Source of the DNA: Flavobacteriaceae bacterium
GTDB taxonomy: Bacteria > Bacteroidota > Bacteroidia > Flavobacteriales > Flavobacteriaceae
Length of the DNA stretch: 14,723 nt
Reading direction: 5' to 3'
Assembly: GCA_021151665.1 (NCBI GenBank)
Contig: JAGKWW010000057.1
Location: 1-14,723 of the forward strand
Shown here: positions 6,559-12,521 of the stretch, piece after piece
Layout: every line of letters begins with the position of its first letter
Position numbering within the stretch: position 1 is the stretch's first letter
Notes under the pieces: generated by a model
The model's input: only the letters and a program-made list of their open reading frames with translations
Database searches by the model: none
Told to the model about the DNA's origin: nothing
Translations under genes and position numbers: made by a program

Positions 6559-7494
6559 TTGAAAATTTTTGATTCTATCGCCTCCTTTAGCCCCTCGGTA
6601 AAAACTGTACTTACCCTGGGTACATTTGATGGAGTGCACAAAGGGCACAGGGCCATCCTCGAAAAGCTTGCCGGAGCCGGAAAAACTCATGGCTGCGAAA
6701 CGGTTGTGCTTACTTTTTTTCCGCATCCGCGTATGGTGCTCCAGCAGAGCAATGATATCAGGCTGCTCAATACAATGCAGGAAAAAGCGATGCTGTTGGA
6801 GGGCTTCGGAATTGACAATCTCATAATCCACCCGTTTGATCATACATTTTCAAGGCTTACTGCCGAAGAGTTCGTAAAAGATATTTTGGTAGAGCGCCTT
6901 AATATTGCCGAAATAATCATTGGTTACGATCACCGTTTCGGGCGCAACCGCACCGCTACTATAGATGACCTGATTATTTTTGGCGAACGTTACGGCTTTG
7001 GGGTAACCCAGATCTCGGCAACAGAAATCAATGAAGTTTCGGTCAGTTCCACTAAAATCAGGAATGCCCTTGCCGAAGGGAATGTTGCCGTAGCAAACAA
7101 TTTCCTGGGATACCCTTACTTTCTTACAGGAACCGTGGTGCAGGGCAGGCAGCTGGGCCGTACTATTGGCTTTCCTACAGCCAATATCGGGATCAAAGAA
7201 GAATACAAACTTATCCCGGCTATTGGCGTATACGTGGCTTCGGCAACCATAAACGGGCGGGAGGTGCCGGGCATGATGAATATTGGGCATAATCCTACAG
7301 TGGGCGGCGAAGCCCTGTCTGTTGAAATGCATCTTTTTGATTTTGATGAAGACATATATGGCGCATCTATTAAGGTAAGTTTGCACGAACGCCTGCGGAA
7401 CGAAATAAAGTTTGAATCTTTAGACGCCCTGAAGAAACAGCTGGCTGAAGATAAACGGCAGGCGATAGCCTATTTTGAGAAGAACCCGTTGTGA
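6559..7494 (+). CDS. ribF: Bifunctional riboflavin kinase/FAD synthetase
   Basis: Phosphorylates riboflavin to FMN and adenylates FMN to FAD in the cytosol. From the TTG at 6559 it has 311 residues (MKIFDSIASF...), the normal RibF length. The longer TTG at 6538 overlaps a promoter box, so I rejected it. The N-terminal FMN adenylyltransferase domain (about 15-175) has GTFDGVHKGH (21-30, HxGH-type nucleotidyltransferase motif), FFPHPR (53-58), DHRFGRNR (124-131) and SSTKIR (163-168). The C-terminal flavokinase domain (about 180-308) has GRTIGFPTAN (190-199, the PTAN motif), NIGHNPTVGG (231-240) and VEMHLFDFDEDIYG (245-258). The stop overlaps the next start (TGATG), indicating translational coupling to the membrane protein downstream. 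Confidence 0.96.
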   Translation: MKIFDSIASFSPSVKTVLTLGTFDGVHKGHRAILEKLAGAGKTHGCETVVLTFFPHPRMVLQQSNDIRLLNTMQEKAMLLEGFGIDNLIIHPFDHTFSRLTAEEFVKDILVERLNIAEIIIGYDHRFGRNRTATIDDLIIFGERYGFGVTQISATEINEVSVSSTKIRNALAEGNVAVANNFLGYPYFLTGTVVQGRQLGRTIGFPTANIGIKEEYKLIPAIGVYVASATINGREVPGMMNIGHNPTVGGEALSVEMHLFDFDEDIYGASIKVSLHERLRNEIKFESLDALKKQLAEDKRQAIAYFEKNPL

Positions 7495-8822
7495 TGAGAG
7501 ATGCGTTATACAGGCCGGTTGATAACGCCCCACTTATAGCATTCCGCATTATGCTTGGGCTTTTGCTTGCTTGCGAAAGTTTTGGCGCCATATTCAACGG
7601 GTGGGTATATACCAACCTTATCTGGCCAAAGTTCACGTTCTCGCATATCGGTATGGACTGGCTGCAGCCTTTGCCCGGCAATGGCATGTATTACTATTTT
7701 ATGGTAATGGGCGTATTAGGGCTACTCGTTATGGCAGGGCTGCGCTACAGGCTTAGCCTGGCCCTTTTTACACTATTATGGGCGGGTGCCTATTTCATGC
7801 AGAAAACCAATTACAACAACCATTATTATTTGCTGCTGTTGGTATGCCTGGTTATGCTGTTTCTTCCGGCTAATACGTATGCCTCCCTGGATGTAATGTT
7901 GAAACCATCGGCTAAAAGGTATACAATGCCCGCATGGTGCCGCCTGGTTATGATAGTACAGATCACGATCGTCTATTTTTTTGCAACGGTGGCAAAGTTC
8001 TACCCGGGCTGGCTTACGGGAGATTTCCCGGCACTGTTGCTGCAAAGTACATTAGGCCACAGCTTTCATAACATTGCATATACAACATGGTTTCCGCTTT
8101 TTATTGCCTGGTCCGGCCTGCTGTTCGATATGCTGGTGGTGCCTTTGTTCTTATTTAAACGTACGCGCACCATCGCCCTGATAGCCTCTGTTATTTTCCA
8201 CGCCTTTAATTCAGCAACCCTAAAAATCGGGATATTCCCATTCTTTGCCCTGAGTTTTGTAGTGTTCTTTTATCCCCCGGATCGCATCCGCAGGCTTTTT
8301 TTTCCGAAGAAACCTGTAGTGGAGGAAGAAGAGGTTACTACCGGGTGGAAGGGTAAAGCAACCCTGCGCTATTTTTTTGTCCCTTACCTGATTTTGCAGC
8401 TGTTGCTCCCGGTGCGCCATTATTTTATAAAGGGTGATGTACTGTGGACCGAAGAGGGGCACCGGCTGAGCTGGCGTATGATGCTGCGTTTTCGCGAAGG
8501 ATATACCCGTTTCCGGGTTGTTGATAAAGCCACAGGGAAAAGGTTGCCGTACAACGCGTTAAATGAGCTTACCCCGAAACAGGCGGGTGCCATGCATACA
8601 AAGCCCGACATGATCTGGCAGATGGCGCAACGGATACATCGGGAATTTGCCGAAAAAGGGAAGGACGTAGCAGTTTTTGCCGACAGCCGTTGCGGTATCA
8701 ACCGCAGCCGATGGAAACCGCTTATCGATCCGCATACCGACCTTGCCGCGGCAGAGTGGGGTTACTTCTTTCACTCCCCGTGGATACTGCTTTATGACAG
8801 CGAGGGAAATCTTGTTAAATAA
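7494..8822 (+). CDS. HTTM-family membrane protein, homologue of vitamin K-dependent gamma-glutamyl carboxylase
   Basis: A 442-residue integral membrane protein with several hydrophobic helices (about 15-35, 66-100, 111-125, 151-167, 200-221, 226-258, 291-306) and a soluble C-terminal region (about 310-442). By comparison from memory with human GGCX: KTNYNNHYYL (104-113) matches the region around the functional His160. YFFATVAKFYPGWLTGD (161-177) matches the segment holding the proposed catalytic base Lys218, and Lys168 sits at that place. IFHAFNSATLKIG (234-246) also aligns, as do VLWTEEGHRLSWRMM (316-330) and the DP..DL stretch near 412. Full-length collinearity makes the homology convincing, but the bacterial substrate is unknown. 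The ATG overlaps the ribF stop by one base (TGATG); a GTG one codon earlier is possible. No terminator is obvious after it. Confidence 0.88.
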   Translation: MRDALYRPVDNAPLIAFRIMLGLLLACESFGAIFNGWVYTNLIWPKFTFSHIGMDWLQPLPGNGMYYYFMVMGVLGLLVMAGLRYRLSLALFTLLWAGAYFMQKTNYNNHYYLLLLVCLVMLFLPANTYASLDVMLKPSAKRYTMPAWCRLVMIVQITIVYFFATVAKFYPGWLTGDFPALLLQSTLGHSFHNIAYTTWFPLFIAWSGLLFDMLVVPLFLFKRTRTIALIASVIFHAFNSATLKIGIFPFFALSFVVFFYPPDRIRRLFFPKKPVVEEEEVTTGWKGKATLRYFFVPYLILQLLLPVRHYFIKGDVLWTEEGHRLSWRMMLRFREGYTRFRVVDKATGKRLPYNALNELTPKQAGAMHTKPDMIWQMAQRIHREFAEKGKDVAVFADSRCGINRSRWKPLIDPHTDLAAAEWGYFFHSPWILLYDSEGNLVK

Positions 8823-8902
8823 CTTGTTGTAAAACAGCTATTTGGTCATATTTCTTTTATTAAAGTTTTACTAATTGAGATTTTTTTAGAAGTATTTATA
8901 GC

Positions 8903-8910
8903 TAACTTCG
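8903..8910 (+). promoter_or_regulatory. Possible imperfect -7 box before the small membrane protein gene
   Basis: TAACTTCG differs from TAnnTTTG at one base and lies 50 bases upstream of the next ATG. No -33 TTG at normal spacing (nearest is 25 bases upstream). The rest of 8823-8960 is AT-rich with no other feature seen. Confidence 0.25.
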
Positions 8911-8960
8911 ATGTATAGCCTTGAGCTGTAACCGAATATAAACAACCAAAATTTTTAGCT

Positions 8961-9437
8961 ATGAAACTCTCACGGATACTGATCAACGGGATTATCATTT
9001 TTATAGGCATTGCGCTTTTTTTCCTTCTTATGGAGGTACTGCATCTGCAGGACCAGATTTACCTAAGGCTGGTTAATTTCGTTTTTGTAATTTATGGCGT
9101 AAACCGTACCATCAAACAAAACTTCAATGACCATATAGACGGTTACTTTGCCAACATTACCTCGGGCATCCTTACTGCCTTGGTAAGCGTTGCATTGGGT
9201 ATCATAAGTTTCATAGCATATGTGGAGTATCGTGGCGGCGAAGAATACCTTCATTCGCTGGCAAGCGCCTACATTTTTGGCGGTGGAAACCCATCACTTT
9301 ACCAGTTTGTCATCGGTCTTGTACTGGAGGGCGCTGCGGCATCAGTAATTGTTTCGTTCGCTTTGATGCAGTTCTGGAAAGACAAAGTAGAGAAGATCAA
9401 CGAGGTAGACGACAGGGCGCACAACGCACACTCCTAA
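8961..9437 (+). CDS. Small four-helix integral membrane protein of unknown function
   Basis: 158 residues, with hydrophobic segments at about 7-27 (LINGIIIFIGIALFFLLMEV), 33-50, 66-88 (NITSGILTALVSVALGIISF) and 112-137 (VIGLVLEGAAASVIVSFALM). The ends are charged and cytosolic-looking (KDKVEKINEVDDRAHNAHS). Length and topology are like DUF4199-type Bacteroidetes membrane proteins, but I see no diagnostic motif, so this is only a suggestion. It is flanked by 138 and 69 bases of intergenic DNA, and bioB downstream has its own promoter box, so it is probably transcribed alone. Confidence 0.8.
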   Translation: MKLSRILINGIIIFIGIALFFLLMEVLHLQDQIYLRLVNFVFVIYGVNRTIKQNFNDHIDGYFANITSGILTALVSVALGIISFIAYVEYRGGEEYLHSLASAYIFGGGNPSLYQFVIGLVLEGAAASVIVSFALMQFWKDKVEKINEVDDRAHNAHS

Positions 9438-9475
9438 AAATCTCGCCGGCAGGCGCAAGCGATTATCTAATTTGT

Positions 9476-9483
9476 TACTTTTG
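9476..9483 (+). promoter_or_regulatory. -7 box of bioB (TACTTTTG)
   Basis: An exact TAnnTTTG match 23 bases upstream of the bioB ATG. No clear -33 TTG at 17-19 bases. I see no BirA-type operator palindrome in this short gap. Confidence 0.5.
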
Positions 9484-9506
9484 GGGCAACCTAAATTGAA
9501 TTAGCC

Positions 9507-10589
9507 ATGAGTAACACAAGGCACAACTGGACCCGCGAAGAAATTATAGCTATATATAATAAACCTCTGATGGACCTGCTTTACGAGGCAGCTACCATTC
9601 ACCGCCAGGAGCATGACCCCAATGTAGTGCAGGTATCTACGCTATTGTCTATTAAAACCGGCGGCTGCCCCGAAGATTGCGGCTATTGCCCGCAGGCTGC
9701 CCGCTACCATACGGGTGTAGAAGGCAATGACCTTATGACTGTGCAACAGGTAAAGGCGCAGGCACTCCGCGCCAAAGCCAGCGGATCATCGCGTGTTTGT
9801 ATGGGAGCTGCGTGGCGCAACGTAAAAGATGGCCCTGAATTTGACCAGGTGCTCGAAATGGTGCGAACCATCAATAAGCTCGATATGGAGGTTTGCTGTA
9901 CCCTGGGTATGCTTACCGAAAATCAGGCACACCGCCTTGCCGAAGCCGGCCTTTATGCTTACAACCACAACCTTGATACTTCTGAAGAATACTACAAAGA
10001 AGTAATTTCTACCCGTGGATTTGAAGACAGGCTTAAAACTATAGAGAACGTAAGAAAAACCAATGTGACTGTTTGTAGCGGAGGCATCATTGGCATGGGC
10101 GAATCGCTGGAAGACAGGGCGGGCATGCTCGTTGCGCTCGCATCGCTTAATCCCCAGCCGGAGTCGGTGCCTATCAACGCCCTTGTAGCTGTAGAGGGAA
10201 CCCCTATGGAAGACGAGAAGCCTGTAGAGATATGGGAAATGATCCGAATGGTGGCTACTACCCGTATTGTGATGCCATCTACTCAGGTGAGGCTATCTGC
10301 CGGGCGCACCAACATGTCACGAGAGGGGCAGGCCATGTGCTTTTTTGCAGGCGCTAACTCTATTTTCGCTGGCGATAAACTGCTTACCACACCAAACCCC
10401 GACGTTAATGAAGACATGAAGATGTTTGAAATGCTCGGGCTTTCGCCGCAAAAGCCGTTTATAAAGCTGATGCAGCCAACCACCGTAGAAGCGGAAGATT
10501 CGCAGTTTACACCACTGGGCGAAAAACCGAAATGGACACGCCCCGGGCATACCATAGAGCGAAACCTGAAAGCTTCCGGAAAAATATAA
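9507..10589 (+). CDS. bioB: Biotin synthase
   Basis: Radical SAM enzyme that inserts sulfur into dethiobiotin, the last step of biotin synthesis, in the cytosol. The 360 residues fit the family. The SAM-binding [4Fe-4S] motif is Cys54-x3-Cys58-x2-Cys61 (GGCPEDCGYCPQ). The sacrificial [2Fe-2S] cluster ligands are present: Cys98 in RVCMGAAW, Cys130/131 in EVCCTLG, Cys190 in VTVCSGGIIGMGE, and the Arg in VRLSAGR (261-267). NHNLDTS (153-159) is also conserved. No other bio gene is within the window. It has its own promoter box and a terminator, so it appears monocistronic. Nothing is truncated. Confidence 0.98.
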   Translation: MSNTRHNWTREEIIAIYNKPLMDLLYEAATIHRQEHDPNVVQVSTLLSIKTGGCPEDCGYCPQAARYHTGVEGNDLMTVQQVKAQALRAKASGSSRVCMGAAWRNVKDGPEFDQVLEMVRTINKLDMEVCCTLGMLTENQAHRLAEAGLYAYNHNLDTSEEYYKEVISTRGFEDRLKTIENVRKTNVTVCSGGIIGMGESLEDRAGMLVALASLNPQPESVPINALVAVEGTPMEDEKPVEIWEMIRMVATTRIVMPSTQVRLSAGRTNMSREGQAMCFFAGANSIFAGDKLLTTPNPDVNEDMKMFEMLGLSPQKPFIKLMQPTTVEAEDSQFTPLGEKPKWTRPGHTIERNLKASGKI

Positions 10590-10611
10590 CAATCGCTGTC
10601 AAATAAATTAC

Positions 10612-10637
10612 AAAGCTCCGCCACGCGGGGCTTTTTT
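10612..10637 (+). terminator. Intrinsic terminator of bioB
   Basis: AAAGCTCCG (10612-10620) pairs with CGGGGCTTT (from 10626; one T-G wobble) around a 5-base loop, followed by a T6 run that overlaps the stem end. It lies 23 bases past the bioB stop. Confidence 0.88.
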
Positions 10638-10659
10638 CGTTACATCGTCGTAATTATTT

Positions 10660-10667
10660 TATATTTG
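10660..10667 (+). promoter_or_regulatory. -7 box of the TPR-HTH regulator gene (TATATTTG)
   Basis: An exact TAnnTTTG match between the bioB terminator and the GTG start at 10687, implying a 5' leader of roughly 15 bases. No TTG at the -33 position. Confidence 0.5.
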
Positions 10668-10686
10668 AAGAACCAATTTTATAATT

Positions 10687-12351
10687 GTGAAAAATTCCGC
10701 CTTGTGTAATCGATTGTTATTTGCCATTGCATTTTTGCTTTTGCCGGTGCTGCTGTTTGCCGCGCCCTCAAAGGAGCAGTGTGACGAGATGATAAAAAAG
10801 GGAATTGAGGCGATGTGGCGTAAAGATCATGTGCGGTCGCTGGAGCTCCTTACCGAAGCACGAAATATCGCAGAGCAAAACCGCTGGTACAAGCAGCAGT
10901 TTCTTGCCATTAATAACATTGGCGCCAATTATTATGTCATGCTCGACTATGGCGAAGCGCTCAGCTACTATCTTGAAAGTTACACCCTGGCCGTTAAAAA
11001 GCTGGAACCTGTAAACGAAATGGTAGTGCTCAATAATATTGCTATACTTTACTCGAAGGAAAAGAATTTTGCAAAAGCGCGTGAGTATTTTACAAAAGCT
11101 TACAGCATTGCCAAGGAGAGCAAAGACAATTTAAAGACGGGATTATACGCCCTTAATCTGGGCGCGCTGGAAAACGAGTGCGGCAATGCAGCGCGCGCCC
11201 GGGCTTATATTAATGAATCATTGCCCCTGGTAAAGGAAAACCCGGATTTTTACCTGCTTGCACAAACGGGGCTTGCTGATAACGACCTGCTTTCGGGGAA
11301 TGCTGCCCTTGCGCTAAAAAGGGCGTCGGCGCTGTATTCGGAAGTTAAAGACCCCGGTTACAACGAGGTAGGCTCATCACTGCTTTTTGTGATGATTAAG
11401 GCTTACAGGCAACTGCACGATTACAGTCAGGGTATTGCAACAGTCCGGCAGCTACTCGATAGCAAACCGAACCTGGAAACCCGGCAGACTGCCTTAGAAT
11501 TATTGTCATCGCTTTATGCCGATTCGGGGCGGTACAAAGAGGCTATCCGGTACAAAGACTCAGTACTGGCGGTAGACCAACGTCTGGATGAGCTTAAGAA
11601 TGGCAGGCTTTATGAGAGTAGCAAAGTGAAATTTGAAATGCAGAATTTCCGTAACAGGCTCATTGCAAACGAGCAGAAACTTGCCTCAGAGCGGCGGCTT
11701 TTTTATTTTTTGCTTGCGGGGGCGCTTGCAGTAATTGTGATTGTAATACTGGTTTTCCGGAATATTTCCGTTCGCCACCGTCAGCGCAAGCTATTGGCTG
11801 AGCGTAACCAACAGCTGGCAGAGCTCGCCCTGGAAAGGGAAAAGAATGAGCACCTTATGCTTGAGCGCCAGGTGCGGGAAAAAGAACAGGAGATGCTGGC
11901 AGAGCAGGAAAAACTGAAAGATGAGATAGAAGCGCGTAACCGAAAGCTTTCTGCACGGGCATTGTACCTTTCGGGGCGTAATGAACTTATAGAAGAAGTT
12001 GTGGCTTCTTTATCTACTGTTATGATACCCGGAAATACAACAGTTTCCGCACATATTAAGAAGCTCCGGGACCATCTCAAAGCAGATGACGAGTGGAACA
12101 CGTTTATGACCCACTTTGAAGAAGTAAACCATGGAATGCTTAACAAATTAAAAACACGGCACCCGGAGCTGAATGCCAACGACCTCCGCTTCCTGTCTTA
12201 CGTTTATATGAATTTGAGCATTAAGGAAATTTCAGGTTTGTTAAATATCACACCTGAAGCATGTAGAAAACGTAAGGAGCGTATAGGCTCCAAATTGAAC
12301 CTTCCGCAGGATGTGACCTTATTCAACTATCTTTCCGTGTTAAATAGTTAA
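10687..12351 (+). CDS. Membrane-anchored TPR / coiled-coil protein with C-terminal LuxR-like HTH
   Basis: 554 residues from a GTG start. The GTG is chosen because the next Met is at residue 35, after the signal sequence (LLFAIAFLLLPVLLFAAPS, about 10-28). Residues 35-300 contain TPR-like repeats (FLAINNIGANYYVMLDYGEA, VVLNNIAILYSKEKNFAKAR, YALNLGALENECGNAARARA), predicted periplasmic. One transmembrane helix follows at 339-357. Residues 360-420 are a charged coiled coil (LALEREKNEHLMLERQVREK). The C-terminus (495-554) is an HTH reading NANDLRFLSYVYMNLSIKEI then LLNITPEACRKRKERI, like the DNA-binding domains of Bacteroidetes TPR-LuxR regulators. It would sense a signal in the periplasm and act on DNA at the membrane. 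Ligand and targets are unknown; the adjacent secreted-protein gene is a candidate target. Confidence 0.88.
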   Translation: MKNSALCNRLLFAIAFLLLPVLLFAAPSKEQCDEMIKKGIEAMWRKDHVRSLELLTEARNIAEQNRWYKQQFLAINNIGANYYVMLDYGEALSYYLESYTLAVKKLEPVNEMVVLNNIAILYSKEKNFAKAREYFTKAYSIAKESKDNLKTGLYALNLGALENECGNAARARAYINESLPLVKENPDFYLLAQTGLADNDLLSGNAALALKRASALYSEVKDPGYNEVGSSLLFVMIKAYRQLHDYSQGIATVRQLLDSKPNLETRQTALELLSSLYADSGRYKEAIRYKDSVLAVDQRLDELKNGRLYESSKVKFEMQNFRNRLIANEQKLASERRLFYFLLAGALAVIVIVILVFRNISVRHRQRKLLAERNQQLAELALEREKNEHLMLERQVREKEQEMLAEQEKLKDEIEARNRKLSARALYLSGRNELIEEVVASLSTVMIPGNTTVSAHIKKLRDHLKADDEWNTFMTHFEEVNHGMLNKLKTRHPELNANDLRFLSYVYMNLSIKEISGLLNITPEACRKRKERIGSKLNLPQDVTLFNYLSVLNS

Positions 12352-12352
12352 A

Positions 12353-12385
12353 ATCACGCTATTTATGCGGTGATGTCACACTTTT
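12353..12385 (+). terminator. Weak hairpin with T-run after the TPR-HTH gene
   Basis: ATCACGC and GCGGTGAT (one bulged G) enclose a 7-base loop just after the stop at 12351, with a T5 run about 7 bases further on. The stem is imperfect and the T-run is separated from it, so termination is uncertain. Confidence 0.3.
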
Positions 12386-12452
12386 TCTGCCTCCATCCTG
12401 TTTCTTTTTCACAGATTTTTATGAATATTTAAGGAATCAAACCAATCCTTGC

Positions 12453-12471
12453 ACAGCGCTGTTAACGTTAA
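12453..12471. promoter_or_regulatory. Two abutting perfect palindromes, possible operator
   Basis: ACAGCGCTGT (12453-12462) and TTAACGTTAA (12462-12471) are both perfect 10-base palindromes and share one base. They lie 50-70 bases before the ATG at 12522, within a 170-base intergenic region that has no TAnnTTTG box. A binding site for a dimeric regulator is a reasonable reading but is not proven by sequence alone. Confidence 0.35.
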
Positions 12472-12521
12472 TTTATTTATTTAACAATGGCAGATTTCTG
12501 TGTGATAAAAAATAAAAATCT

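Noticed and set aside
6850..7386. Minus-strand frame of 178 residues opposite ribF
   Set aside because: It lies antisense within a clear ribF and shows no recognisable domain or promoter.
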